The notes under the pieces are model-generated. The model was not told where the DNA came from, did not search any database, and saw only the letters and a program-made list of their open reading frames with translations. The translations under genes and the position numbers were made by a program. This document shows, one piece after another, positions 37,448 through 51,000 of a stretch of DNA of 64,000 nucleotides. This stretch comes from Brassica napus (lineage: Eukaryota; Streptophyta; Magnoliopsida; Brassicales; Brassicaceae): the NCBI RefSeq assembly GCF_020379485.1, contig NC_063448.1, positions 21,165,726 through 21,229,725 of the forward strand, given 5' to 3'. Every line of letters starts with the position of its first letter. Position 1 is the stretch's first letter.

Positions 37448-38675
37448 TCCCCTGTATATTATTTGTGAAACATTTTTAAGTTGTAACTTAAGGGATTAGT
37501 GCTGACGTGTCGTCACTTCAGCCCTAATCAGAGTCATTTTTAAAGTGGACCAACTTAACTAGAGAAATTAAACGGATGACATTAAGAAACATTAGTATAT
37601 ATGTGTATTAGTGTATATTAGTGCCTATATCTAAGTCTGAGAAGTCCTGTAATTATTAAAGCCCATTGACGTTTTGATACAGGCTATATACCATAAAGTT
37701 CTCATTTGCAATATCTCAACTTTAAATGGTTATTTACGATTTTTGATCAGTGATGGCAATAAACATCTCGCATTAATTTTGCGTGATAGGTTATATTCCT
37801 TTCGCTAGGAGTATTCCCAAAATTAACTGCTTGCAGAAAAAGAATTGGACAATTGGACAATATGCGAAATCATAATTCAATATAAAAGATATATGCTAAG
37901 GAAGTTCCTAAATTTTGAAAACGTGAAATTAAATTTATTTTCCATATACAGAAAATATAAATATTATCAGTTCAATGTATATTCTTCATTGAGCAGGATC
38001 CAAACTTGAACAACATTACAAGTTTGTGAAGAGGTAAGCGTGATTTGTAGTTGTGGTTTACTTCTAATTATTCTGAAAATATCCGTGCCCTCTGTATGAG
38101 TTATGACTAATTCTGTTGCCGGCTTTTATAGATAACACAAAGGTTTTTTTTTTGCGGATTCAAGAGCTGGGTGATCTTCCTCTTCCAATCACTAATTTGG
38201 TTGGAAAGACGTACTTATTCAAGGTTGCTATTGAAAAAGATAACAATCTTTACAAACATGATACTTACAAAGTTGAGAAGATTATCACCAATGAAGAAGT
38301 GATTTCAGAATTCGACCCTAATTATGTGTCAACGGTGAAAATTTAAAATTCTGAGATTTTTTGGTTTTCTTTTATTATGCCCAGCTATTAGATTGAAATA
38401 TGTTTTGAGTACATTATGATTCCAATCATGAATTTGAGCAAAAACTAATGTATTTTAAACCATGGAATCTTATATTTAGGATTCACTGGATAACAGTTTT
38501 GATCCAGAGCACTCCATCATCTCCGATGCACCGGAGGTATACTTTATTTCTTTTGGTTTTATATTACGTATATGAATTTGACAATAGTTTATAAGTATCA
38601 ACACTTGGAACCATATTTCTTTCATTAATAGGGATCGCCTAGAAGATCAGTTCAGCGCACTGAAGCACTGGACTT

Positions 38676-41600
38676 TGTAGTTTCGATTAAGCAAAACACA
38701 GGACACACTTTAATAGGAATTAGCTCTCTTATTAATCAATCTCAAAGCCTTAGAAAATCACTCAAAACTAAAGCACATAAAACTTATGTTCTATCACACG
38801 TTGATACCTCCATATATATAAGAGATTAAAGTCCTAAACTCACAACTCATGATATTTAGATAACTCCTAAATATCAAGACTTTCCTATTTTCTATAATCC
38901 ATATCTCGGTAGGAATTATCTCTTAAGTATTTCAAGCTGATCCAACATTCTCCCCCTTAAGCTTGAAATCATCTTTCAAAACATCCTCTACTCCTATGAG
39001 CTCCCTCATTTCCTTGAACTTCAATTTTCCCAACGCTTTAGTTAGTATATCAGCCCTTTGCTTGGTCCCGGCTATATGATGCACTTCAATCAACTCATTA
39101 TCCACACACTCACGGATAAAATGGTAGCGTCGATGAATATGCTTGCTGCGGCCGTGAAACACAGGGTTCCTTGACAATGCTATAGCTGACTTGTTGTCTA
39201 TCATGATCGAAACCTTGTCACACTCTGTTCCTTGTATTTCCCCCAATAGCTCTTGAAGCCAGATAGCTTGTTTAGCTGCATCTGTCGCTGCCATGAACTC
39301 AGCTTCACAAGACGATAAGGCCACTGTCTCCTGTTTATGAGAGCTCCAGGTAGTGGCACAATCTGCATAATAGAATACATGTCCTGATGTACTCCGGCCA
39401 TCATCTTCATCCACATTATGGCTACTGTCGCTATAACCTTCAACTCTTCCATCGTTAGATCGCTTGAAGCTCAGGCCAAAGGAACACGTTCGTTGCAAGT
39501 AACGTAGGATCACCTTCAAAGCCGTCTCATGTGATACCTTAGGAGATTGCATATACTGACTGAGAACACCAACAGCATAAGAAAGGTCTGGTCGAGTGTG
39601 TAGCAAGTATCTCAAGCATCCTATATTTCTCCTGTACTCTTTCTCATCGACACTTTTCTCATCCTCTGCTTTAGACAACTTCAAGTTAGAATCCATCGGT
39701 ATGTGCACGGCATTACAGTCCTTCATGCCTGTCTCTGCAAGTATTTTCATCGCATATCTTTCCTGTCGCAACGTGATCCCATCTGAATTTTGTACCACTT
39801 CAATTCCAAGATAATATGTGAGCTTGCCCAAGTCGCTCATCTCAAAATTCTTCGCCATCCCCATCTTAAACTCTTGTATTTGATCAAGGCTCGATCCTGT
39901 AACCAAAAGATCGTCCACATACACCGCTACTAAGAGAGTGTTGTCTTTACCTTGCTTCCGGTACAAGGCCGGTTCCTTTGAGCACCGCAAGAAGCCTAAG
40001 CCTCCAAGGACATTGTTTAGCTTTTCATTCCAAGCACGCGGAGCTTGTCGCAGACCATATAGCGCCTTTCTCAGGTTATACACTTTGTTTTCCTGTCCTT
40101 TAACCACATACCCTTGCGGTTGACACCCAAACACCTCTTCCTTCAGATCACCGTGCAAGAATGCTGTCTTGACGTCTAGATGATGAATCTGCAAACCCTT
40201 TGACGCTGCCAAGGCAATGATAAACCGCATTGTTTCAATTCTTGCCACTGGTGCGAAGACTTCGTCGAAATCAATGCCGTGTCTCTGTATATAACCCTTC
40301 GCGACTAACCTTGCTTTGAACTTATTTATACTCCCATCTGCATTCCGTTTAACCTTGAACACCCATTTGAGGCCGATGGCTTTTTCTCCGTGTGGTAAGT
40401 TAACCAGTTCCCAAGTTTTGTTTTTGATTATAGAGGCAATCTCGTCATCACAAGCATCACACCACACTTTCTTTTCCTTGGCTTCGTCATAGTCCCAAGG
40501 TTCATCATTAATACTCAAAAGAAGTCGCTCACTATCAAGTTCGGATAAGAGAATATAATCATCAAGATAGGATGGTGTTCTCTTCAAACGCTCAGATCTT
40601 CTCAGTATACTAACGTCATCATCATCCTCTATGTTATCTATCTCAGTTTCAACGTTTGGAACATCTGCAGCTTGATCTGCCCTATCGATGTTATTGTTAT
40701 TTCCATCGCATGTGTTCTCATTATCAAGTTCTCTATCGATTCCTCTGTTTCCAAAAGTTCCAAGCGTCACGTTGAAGGATCCTCTGTTTTCTGATGCGAT
40801 GTTCTTCCAGTTCCACATCTTACTTTCATCAAAAATAACATCTCTGCTGACGATTATCTTGCGAGTAGTGGGATTGTACATTCTGTATGCTTTCGATCCC
40901 GGTTCAGTGCCTAGGTGAACAAGCATGCGAGATCGATTCTCCAGTTTCTTCAGATGCGGTGTATCAACTTTAGCGTAGCCTATACAGCCAAATATGCGTA
41001 TGTGTGAGACATTAGGTTTTTTCTTCTTCAAAGCCTCATATGGAGTCTTGAACTCCAGTACTCGAGTGGACACTCTGTTGATGATGTACGTAGAATGTCT
41101 CACAGCCTCTCCCCATAAGTAATTAGGACACTCCATCCCTTTCAATATACTCCTTGTCATTCCCATCAAAGTCCTGTTGCGTCTCTCTATGACTCCGTTC
41201 TGCTGCGGCGTGTAGGGGGCCGTAAAGTGCCTGATAATGCAAGTGGCTTCGCAAAAGGCTGTGAACTCCGATGACGTGAACTCACCACCACGATCAGTTT
41301 TGGACGTTTTGATGCTTGCTCATGATTCCTTTTCAACAATGGTTTTAAACTCTTTGAACTTTTTGAACGCTTCTCCCTTCTCACTAATCAAAATAGACCA
41401 CATATAACGAGAGCAATCATCTATAAGCACAAATATATATCTCCTTTTGGATGGAGTTTGAGGAGAGATAGGTCCACACAAATCACCATGTACTAGATCC
41501 AGTACTCTTTCTGCTCGATATGTAGTTGCTTGCGGGAATGAGTGTCTTGCTTGCTTACCAAGCAAGCATGAAGAGCAGGTCTCTCTTTCAACTTCGATCT

Positions 41601-43400
41601 TAGGTATACCAGTCACCAAATCATTCTTGATCATCTTAGCCATCGAATCTCTCCCTATGTGTCCTAGGCGCGCATGCCAACGAGTCGAGTCACTCAAAGT
41701 GGTAGCTTGGAGGCATATTGGATCAACAATATTAATGAGAACTTTATATAGTCGGTTTCTTGACCTATTGGCCCTTGTTATAAGTCTTCCATCCTTGTCT
41801 CGCAAGATAAGATAATCATCCTTCATCATAACTTCACAACCAGATTCAGTAGCTTGTCCGAGGCTAATTATATTACTTTTTAACTTTGGTATGTAGTAGA
41901 CATCAGCTATGATTCTCTTTGCTCCGTCTTTGCTACAGAAGAGAATATACCCTTTTCCTTTGATGTCAATGCGTGAATCATCTCCAAAGCGTACCTTTCC
42001 TGTTATTGACTCATTGATTGTCTTAAAATAGCTCCTATTCCCAGTCATATGGTTACTGGCCCCATTATCCAAGTACCAAGCATTCTCAGAGTTTATCTCA
42101 AAATCTTGTGGATTGACGTTTTTCTCATTCAAATACACAACCTCATTCATCATCAGTTCTTCGGCTTCAGTCGTATCATCCTCCTTTTCTTTAGTCTCTG
42201 TGGCCTCTTGTAGCTTCAATAAGCGATCAGGGCATGTAGATGCATAGTGTCCATTTTTATCGCACCTAAAACATGTGATTTTGGACAAATCAATCTCACC
42301 ATAATATCGATCATTGTATCTGTCATTGTACCGTCCACTATATCGTCCTCTTCCTCTGCCTCTGTTATAGTATCTTCCTCCACGCCCCCTACTGCGATAA
42401 GATCCGTTGGAGTCGTGGTTTGAGACAGAGCGAGAGTCCGAATTTGCATACATGAGCTTTTGATTGTCTTGTGGCTCATCATCCTCCAGAGCAACACGTT
42501 CCTCGAATGCTTTGATGCGTCCTACTATCTCCTCAAAGCTTGTAGATTTTAGGTCAAGAACCTGTTCCAACGAAGCCACAATATGAATGTACTTGCTGCG
42601 AGGAAGGCTGGAGAGAAACTTCTTAACCAACTTAGTCTCTTCAATGCTCTCTCCAAGAGCGGTTGACTTAGACGAAATTTCTGATATCCTTCCCGCTAGA
42701 TCATCAACTTTCTCTTCATCTTTCATTCGTAGTCTATCAAACTCAGCCATAAGCGTTTGTAGACGAGCCTCACGAACTGTCTGCCCCAACATGCCTCGAC
42801 TTTATTGCTTCCCAAACCTTCTTAGCTGTGTCCAATTCTCCTACCTGCAGTATGAGTGTCTCAGGTATGGATTGGAAGAGCAGTGCAATCGCCATGTTGT
42901 TTTTCTCAGCATTAGTGGATTCTTCTTCTTCTATAAACTCCCATACGTTATGCAGTTTGAGCAAAACTTTAATCCTTATTGCCCATACTGTATAGTTAGC
43001 AGAGTTTAGCATCGGACAACTAAACGTAGACGGCTTGCCGTCTTTAGGTTTCATCACGAACGTAGACAAGTCTCCCATAGTCTATATCTTTGCCTGTATC
43101 GAATGATGGTTAGCTCTGATACCAAATGTAGTTTCGATTAAGCAAAACACAGGACACACTTTAATAAGAATTAGCTCTCTTATTAATCAATCTCAAAGCC
43201 TTAGAAAATCACTCAAAACTAAAGCACATAAAACTTATGTTCTATCACACGTTGATACCTCCATATATATAAGAGATTAAAGTCCTAAACTCACAACTCA
43301 TATGATATTTAGATAACTCCTAAATATCAGGACTTTCCTATTTTCTCTAATCCATATCTCGGTAGGAATTATCTCTTAAGTATTTCAAGCTGATCCAATA
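38676..43400 (-). mobile_element. Ty1/Copia retrotransposon 2, young, nearly intact
   Basis: LTRs 38676-38947 and 43127-43400 begin TGTAGTTTCG and end CCAACA or CCAATA. By eye they differ at about four bases plus a 2 bp indel (about 98.5 percent identity). The five-base duplication GACTT is perfect (38671-38675 and 43401-43405). An initiator-Met primer site (TTTGGTATCAGAGC on the minus strand, 43113-43126) and a polypurine tract (inverse of TTCTCCCCCTTAAG, 38948-38961) are intact. Coding sequence is nearly complete, with one 2-base deletion and one TGA. Confidence 0.97.
38932..43078 (-). pseudogene. Copia element 2 gag-pol
   Basis: Minus strand from MGDLSTFVMKPKDGK at 43078. Gag runs through LKLHNVWEFIEEEES to HVGADSS, where a two-base deletion near 42783 shifts the frame; it continues as TVREARLQTLMAEFDRLRMK and the zinc knuckle CFRCDKNGHYASTC. 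Protease region (WYLDNGASNHMTG), pre-integrase (RWHARLGHIGRDSM, CSSCLLGKQARHSF), integrase core (LVHGDLCGPI, LIDDCSRYMW, then DRGGEF and QQNGVIERRNRT), reverse transcriptase (HHLDVKTAFLHGDL, LYGLRQAPRAWN, YVDDLLVTG) and RNase H (SSCEAEFMAATDAAKQAIWL, IAGTKQRADILTKALG) are in order. An in-frame TGA stands at 41322-41320. These two lesions are the only breaks I see. Confidence 0.95.
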
Positions 43401-43734
43401 GACTTGACACCGTTAAAACGCAGAGGAGTATCTCTTATCAATTTAGAAGAGGCTGTTGATTAGAACTCGGTTACGAACTTACGAGAATGACGTGTAGTAC
43501 GAGAATCAAGAAGGAAAAGGTGGATGAAAGTGGCTAAAAACGTCAATGAAGTGCATTTCATATATAGAGGCTATCGAAGTTTATTGATTTTTCTAATTCA
43601 TTGAGTTTTAAATCGTACTATGGTTTTTTTTCTTTAGCATTCTAGATTTGTGGAATGTATACCTATGTTGGATTATAATTAATAGGTAGCCTCTTTTTAC
43701 TATATTTTTTTTATAGTAAATGAATAGAATCTCG

Positions 43735-44271
43735 CTGGCAACCTGGGCTCGAAGATGCTTATTGACTTAGTAGCGCCGATGGTCAGACACACTAAAGCAG
43801 ATGACTACGCTGCCGACCTGGAAATCATCACGCCCTCTCCGAATTCTCACCTTGCTTGCTTGGCAATCTACAACCTACGGGATCTGGAATGAGAGAAACG
43901 CCCGATTGCACTCCAACACCTTCGATCAATAGACACTCTCTCTTCTGCTTCATTGATCTCCAATTTTGGAACAAAACTCAAAGCTTCAGAGAATCAAATC
44001 CCCAACTCTCTACCGCCATGTTGCGGTCATGGATCCGTCTTGCTTGAAGGTTTCCATCACTTCTTCGTTATGATCGCTGGTCAATTTCTTCATGTCTCGA
44101 TAATTCCAAGAGTCGTTCTTTTGCTTCTCTTCAACTGGGCTGTGGGCTTGGGGGCTTAGAGAGTTCTTTACTATTTGTTTTAACTATTGCGTATCTACAC
44201 TAAAGCTGAAGGGCTTTAAACATTTTATTTCATTTTGTTCTTAATTTGAAAGCCAATTAAGGAAAAAAAAA
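43735..44271 (+). pseudogene. LINE 3' fragment inside the Helitron
   Basis: Plus-strand words LLAWQSTTYGIWNERNARLH (from about 43850) and the following FGTKLKASENQIPN are the C-terminal end of plant L1-type ORF2. The fragment ends in an A run at about 44261-44270 (GGAAAAAAAAAG), probably the poly(A) tail. It is a 5'-truncated insertion, as is usual for LINEs. Confidence 0.75.
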
Positions 44272-44741
44272 GTTGCAAATAGAATTGGGCCACTAATTTG
44301 TTTTTTATTAGTTAGGGCTAATAATCTCTTCTTCATTTCAAGAGCCCATCACTTTTTCTGCCCACTACATATGTCACCAGTCATGGTCCATATCGTTTAA
44401 TAGCTGGTCCATATCATTTAATAGCACTGAGTTTACACGAGAATATAATTATTTCCATTTTAACAATGTACAATGTGTTTATGATTGAACGTTATAAAAA
44501 AAAATTATTATGATTGAACATCACATATTATACATGTTTTTTTTTAACATGAAGGTTTCATTAATTTGAATAGAAAGTAACAAACATAGATAAAAAACAA
44601 CAAAGGAACAATCACAAAAACTCAAACAATGCACATATTATATGTTAGTAATATTTTCTTCAAACTATGCACAAATTTTTTACTAAATAGAATTATTTAC
44701 GTGACACTCTCACCCCGCGCAAGGCGCGGATCTCTAACTAG

Positions 44742-44806
44742 TGTTCAAGTATTAGTTATCACAACCACTGGATTTGGCAAGATGTTTAGGGCCACTACTT
44801 TTTTAA
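44742..44806 (+). pseudogene. Asparaginyl-tRNA synthetase pseudogene, right part
   Basis: Directly after the Helitron the frame VQVLVITTTGFGKMFRATTF continues the AsnRS fragment that ended at 37447 (QYNGFSY). Similarity stops at about 44803, next to TTTAATTTAG. Confidence 0.78.
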
Positions 44807-45016
44807 TTTAGGTGATACAATAAATAAATAAATAAATAAATATATAATATATGTATACGTTTATGGACTGATGAATAATGTACATTTGAGGTTACCCGAT
44901 TTATGTTTAAATATTGTTTTACAGTTTACATTGGACAAATTATGAGTGTGATGAAGTTCTTTCATTTTTTTTTCTAGGAGTTGTTTCCTTCTTGGAGAAT
45001 GGTTTAATACAAAAAC
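44807..45016. other. Spacer with an AATA microsatellite
   Basis: AAATAAATAAATAAATAAAT at about 44820-44842, then AT-rich unassigned sequence up to the next LTR. Confidence 0.5.
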
Positions 45017-48000
45017 TGTTATAAATCGATTGATGGATGTCCATAACCGGTCCGGTCCATAACCGGTCCATACACTTAGAGAGAGAGACGGCCCAACCCT
45101 AGAGAGAGAAAGATGGCCACGGCTTGCAGAGAGAGAGAGAGAGAGAGAGGCGGCCATGTAGCTTGGAGAAAAGGAAACTATATTTCCTTTTTCCTTGTAT
45201 TTGTACTCTTTCCATATTATGTATTAGTAGTTTTCCTAATCCTAGTTGGTTTAGGATTTGGATCCTAGTTGGTTTAGGATTTGGATACTTTCTATATTTC
45301 TATATCTTGTAATCCTTATATAAAAGAACACACTTTTGATTAATAATACACAGAAACTTACAGTTCTAAATCCTAAGTTTCACAACAAGTTATCAGCACG
45401 ACAGCCTCTAACACCCCGAGCCTAAAACCAAATCGCTAAAACCCTAAAACCCTAAACGAAGAGTAATCTGCCTCGAAACTTCAAAGAGGTCGTTGTCCCA
45501 AACCGTGAGGACCCAGAAAACGATTAAGATATCAAATCGAAGCCCTTGCCAAGACGAATCAGTCAGTACAAACCGCTTGTCGATCTGACCACCGACGCAC
45601 CCTCACGCACAGATACAGTGCGCGCCGATTTGCTTTGGAACCTTAATCCGAACCCGACGAACCTTAATCCGTCCCCACATTTGTTTCAGCTCGTATCCAC
45701 CTGATCAGCTCCAGCCCCAAGGCGTTCCTGATCCTAGACGAACTCAGCTCCATCTTGATCCAGGACAGCTCGCGTTCCAGACAGCAAAGCTTCCCGTTCG
45801 CATCAGAGCCGCTCGCGATCGCGACTGCAACAGCTCCAGTTCGACGATCAGCTGCTCGCATCTCCAACCTCAATCCATTCGCGTCCAGGCCAGCTCGTGT
45901 CCAGCTCGCGTTCCTGCCCAGCTTGAGGTTCATTCTTCTGGTGGTACGGTTTCAACAATCTAATAACCTAAGGTAATTCAAATTCTAAGAACATGAAATT
46001 CGAATTTGGTTGATTGTAAAGAATGAAACCTAAAATCTAATCTCTATAAACTAAAGCCATAGGATAATAGATCAATCCCTAATGAGTAAATCAAAGCTCT
46101 ATAAGTTCGATCCCCAAACCTAAAACGAGATTGATCCATTGATCGATTAAAATCAAAGCCTTAATGGTTTTGAATCTCAAATTAAAATTCCTTTGATCTA
46201 AGATCAAATTTTTGAAAATCCTAAAACCCTAATTCGAAAACTATTGATTGATTGCTTGCTTGATATAATCCGAATTTGATTGATTGTTTATTGAGATTGA
46301 AACTGATCTGATTAGGATTGTTGCTAGAATTGATTAATTGCTTACTGTTTTAAAATCCGAACCTGATCATGATTGCTTAAATAATTAAACCCGAATCTGA
46401 TTGTTTGTGATTGAATTGTTTCTGAATATGAATCACCTAGAAACCGATTGCTAGGATCTCATACTGAAATTTGATTGTTTGAATTAAATTAATTGTTTGA
46501 GATTTCATGCTTTCATAATCACTTAGAAACCTGATTGCTAAGGTGTTTAAAACTAGTTGCATTATGATCTTATAGAAACCGATTAAGATTGTTCATACCA
46601 TTAGCTGTGTGACTTATCTTGCATCCATGATGATCACTTAGAAAATTGGTAGGATTGATTTTATTGCTTATAATCATCCTGTATCCGTGTGGCTTGCATC
46701 AATATTACTAGGATAAGTAAATCATCTCGTTTGGCCGTGAGACCAATAATGCATTATAACCTGATCATTTTGTTTGCATATGATACTTCTTAGAAATTTT
46801 TTTTTCTGGTCCGTGTGACATAAACTATTATTATAAAGCTATAAAGAATTTCTAAAAGTATTAATAATTGTTTCCAGATGTCGAAAATCAACAACTTGGA
46901 TTTTGTTGCCCTAAATCTCTCAGGAGATAATTACTTGCAATGAGTGCTTGATACTAAGTTTATATTGAAATCCAAGGGCCTCGGTGAATGTATTGCCAAG
47001 GAAAATAATGCAAGTAAGAAAGATCGATAAAAGGCAATATTAATTATTCGCCATCATCTTATAGAGAGTCTCAAAGATCAGTACATAACTATTGAGAATC
47101 CTCTAAACCTTTGGAACAAGTTAAAACAAAGATATGATCACCAAAGGTTGGTGTTATTGCCAAAGGCTAGATATGATTGGATGAGTCTCAGGATCCAGGA
47201 CTTCAAGTCCGTGGATGAATATAACTTAGAAATGTTCAAAATTGTTTCTACATTGAATATGTGTGGTAAAGAGATCACGGATGAGGATATGTTGGAAAAG
47301 ACATTGTCCACCTTCCACACAAATAATATGGTGTTAGGACACCAGTACCGTGAAAAAGTCTTCAAGAGTTATGAAGATCTGATTCCATGTTTGTTGCGTG
47401 CTGAGAAAAACAATGAGTTACTGATGAGAAACCGTGAGATGAGACTTCCAGGATCCACACCATTACCTGAAGCACATGCAGCCGAAGAAGCTATGAATGA
47501 ATCTAACCATGTCCATCCATTACCGTGGTGGATGGAGAGGACGTGGCTGCGGCTAATACAACTTACATGGCCGCAGGAATAGCTATGGAAGAGGCCGTGG
47601 ATATCAATTTCATTCAGGCCGTGGTCGAGGCAGAATCTGTGGTGTTTCTAAACCACAACACTCGACCAGATCAGTGTGTCATAGGTGTGGAATAAGTAAT
47701 CATTGGGCTAAGAATTGTAGGACTCCCAAGCATCTAGTTGATGTATACCAAGAGAATTTTTAAAGGGAAGAATCCTGAAGCCCACACGATCTTATGGAAT
47801 ATGAGACTTCTAATTGTCTAAAAGAATAAGTTGATTTCGATGTCTTGTTTTGATTTTATGATTTCTTTGTCTTTATGACTTATTTGAATTTATTATATGA
47901 ATGAAAGTTTTTATTTTAAAAATCATATCTCTAAAAATCTGAAATAAGTATAATAAAATCTATAATAATAAATCACCTAAAATTTCTTCATTCTTAAATA

Positions 48001-51000
48001 ATGGATAAATGGTTTCAAAATTGAAACCATGGGCAGTGGGAACAAAGAATTCCTTTACATCGCCCAAAGAGATAAGAAAAATAGTTACGGGTATAGTCAT
48101 TCCCATGAAAGGCTACGACCAGACTAAAGAGATGTAATGATTTATACTCACCCATTGAAGCCCATTGAGTTTAAAAAACATAAGAATGATTTCCATATTG
48201 AAACAATGGGCGAAGGAAATAAAGATTTCCTTTTAAAATTCACTCAAGATCATAGAAAAAATGGCCCTGACTATACCTGCATTCTCTACTGGTCTATACT
48301 ATGCAAAGATCAGTTTGATAGAGGCAAATGCCTGCGAACTTTTCACTCTATGGCATAACCGGATTAGCCATCATGGTTCAAACATGATGCAAAATGGGCA
48401 CACATTGAAAGAAAGAAAGAGTTATCCCATAGAATCTCACAAGGGAAACTCATTAGGCGATAATTATAATATGTCCATGAGGGGGCAGTGTGGACAAATC
48501 CGTGGCACATGTCCATACTATAAACGGCTTGGCCGAATCGTTTTATAAACCGCATAGGCCATTACTTATAAGGTCAAAACTCTAAATCTAAAGCTTTGGG
48601 ACATACGAATTTTACATGCATCTAAGTTAAAAGCATCAGGCCATTTAGTGATCATAGATATTCCCCATCTCGATTAGATAACGGGTCAAGAGCCAGACAT
48701 ATTCCATCATTAAAGACATTTAGATGTGCCAATTGCTCCACCACAGAAAACTAAGATGGGACCTCAAAAGGAGGATAGGGATATATGTTGGATATGAATC
48801 TCCCATGATAATGAAGTACCTTGAGCCAAATATGGGTGATCTATTTAGTGGCCAAGAACACAGATTGCAAGTTTAATGAATCCGACTATTCAACATTAGG
48901 GGGAGAAAATAATAAGCTGGTAAAAGAAACAGAATGGCATCGACCATCATTGTCTTGGCAAGATCCTCGGACTAAAGAATGTGAAATAGACGTCCAAAGG
49001 TTATACATTTACAAAGCTAGCTAATCAAATGCCAGACACATTTGCTGACCCGGAAAAATGACTAAGTCATATATAAACCAGCTTGTAAAACACCAACGAA
49101 AATGATGTCCAAGAGAAACACAGTCAAGTTGCTACAGAGTCTATACAAGATAGACCAATAAGTTCCAAAAAATTAGAATCCTCGGAAACAAAAGAAAGGT
49201 GCAGATAATGATAAACAGATCCAAATCCGAGGTTACTAAGGAAACCATCCCAGATATAGAGATAAGGCCGGTCGGCTAAACATCTAAGGTACCAAACAAT
49301 GTAGCTTGGGGCGCCAAGCTGCAAGGTAATAAAGATCCTTGATAATAATAAAATCTCAATCGATTATATCATGTCTGGAACATTATGGAACACATAAAGA
49401 TTGTCGACATAAGATGATTTAGTAGCACTTGAAATTATGAATATAAACGACGATCATGAACTCACGTCCATACATGAGTGCACTCAACAAATCAGATAAA
49501 AAGAAAAGGGGACGTGGAATTAATTAAGAAAAGAGAGGTTTTGGTCCCACATTTCGGACACCTCTAGATGTAAAACCAGTTGGACAAATGAGTCTTTGTG
49601 AAAGAAATGAAACATGGCGAGATAGCAAGATATAAGGCACGGCCATATGCACAAGGATTCACACAAAGACCAGGAATCAATTATGAGGAGATATACTCCC
49701 CTGTGGTGGATATAACAAACATTTAGATTCCTAATAAGTCTGGCCATAAGAAAAGAAAATAGATTTGCGGTTAAAGGATGTAGAAACCGCCTACTTATAT
49801 GGTCCACTGGATAATGAATATATATATAAGTCCCAGAAGATATTGAGTTGTCAAATACAACAGGTTCTCGAGAACTAAAATATATATGTGTATGTTAATA
49901 TCCTCTGGAAAGATTTTCCAAACGATTATCTAAAAGAAAGAGATTGAAATGAGAATTTGGGACAAACAAGGTTTTGTTTGGGAATAAAATTAAAACATCT
50001 TAAAAAGATGGAATCTTTGTGCATCAAAGGGCTTATAGAAAGGTATTCAACCAAATTTTAAACATGGACTAAAAGTTCGCCCATTGTGTTCTCCCATAAG
50101 GTACTTTGGTCTGGACACAAACGTATTGTAAGTCTCAAGAAGGACATGGTCGTGAGGATTTATTGAATTAGACACGGATCCTTTGATCCCAAGAAGGACA
50201 AGGGATATGTCCTTGGTCCGGAAAAGTTCTTAACCCAAGTACCATTGGCGCCTTGATGTAATAGGCAAGCTATACTAGGCTGGACATGTGTTTTTGCCAT
50301 GAATCTCTTGTATATGTTTAGATCATGTCCGATCATGAGGTTATCTATCAGATCCACATCAAGCTCGATCACAGACAGGATATGTCTTCACACATGGAGG
50401 TACGACCATATCATGGCGTTCCATGAAAAAAACCATCGCGGCCACATCATCTAATCATTCGGAAATATTGGCCACACATGAGGCCAGCCACGAGTGTGTT
50501 TGGTTGAGGTCGATGACCCAACACGTCCGAGCTGATTGCGGGATGGCCGAGAACAAATAGCCAACCGTGATGTATGAGGACAATGCTGCGTGCATTGCTC
50601 AGCTCAAGGACGGTTACATAAAAGGTGATAGGACGAAACACATATTGCCTAAGTTCTTCTTCACTCACGAGCTTCAAAAAGCCAGTGAGGTCCAAGTCGT
50701 CCAAGTACGATCCAGTGACAATTCAGCAGACCTATTCACTAAAGCACTTCCTACCTGCACATTCAGGAAGCTCACATCAGATTGGGATGCGTAGGCTGAA
50801 GGACCTCCACTGAGGTTCACATCAGGGGGAGTAGTACGTGTTGTACTCTTTTTCCTTCATCATGGTTTTGTCCCACTGGGTTTTCCTGATAAGGTTTTAA
50901 TGAGGCAACATAAAGCGTATTACAATCCCTGTATGGTTATGGCATTCAAAGGGGAGTGTTATAAATCAATTGATGGATGTCCATAACCGGCCCGGTCCAT

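Larger units (their letters stand above)
38128..43463 (+). pseudogene. RPA1-like OB-fold gene tail, interrupted by Copia element 2
   Basis: Exons at about 38128-38334 (LRIQELGDLPLPITNLVGKT, then DTYKVEKIITNEEVISEF), 38480-38536 (DSLDNSFDPEHSIISDAPE), 38632-38675, and 43406-43463 form the C-terminal end of a plant replication-protein-A-like protein. The last exon is cut at 38675 by the Copia element and resumes after 43405, ending in LINLEEAVD and TAG. RPA-like OB-fold genes are typical passengers of plant Helitrons. The N-terminal OB folds are not visible upstream, so the gene was already a fragment or began elsewhere. Confidence 0.7.
37448..44741 (+). mobile_element. Helitron inserted in the AsnRS pseudogene
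   Basis: The left end begins TCCCCTGTATATTATTTG right after an A (37447). The right end ends CTAG (44738-44741), followed by T (44742), preceded by the hairpin CCGCGC-AAG-GCGCGG (44715-44729) eight bases inside. No target duplication is seen, and the flanking AsnRS codons join cleanly across the gap, which fixes both ends exactly. All are Helitron hallmarks (5' TC, 3' hairpin plus CTRR, A/T insertion). Inside are an RPA-like gene tail, a nested Copia element and a LINE fragment. I see no Rep/helicase gene, so it is non-autonomous. Confidence 0.93.

Noticed and set aside
45436..45456. Telomere-like CCCTAAA words
   Set aside because: Only two or three imperfect units (ACCCTAAAACCCTAAAC) in a retrotransposon leader; too short for an interstitial telomere and common in plant leaders.
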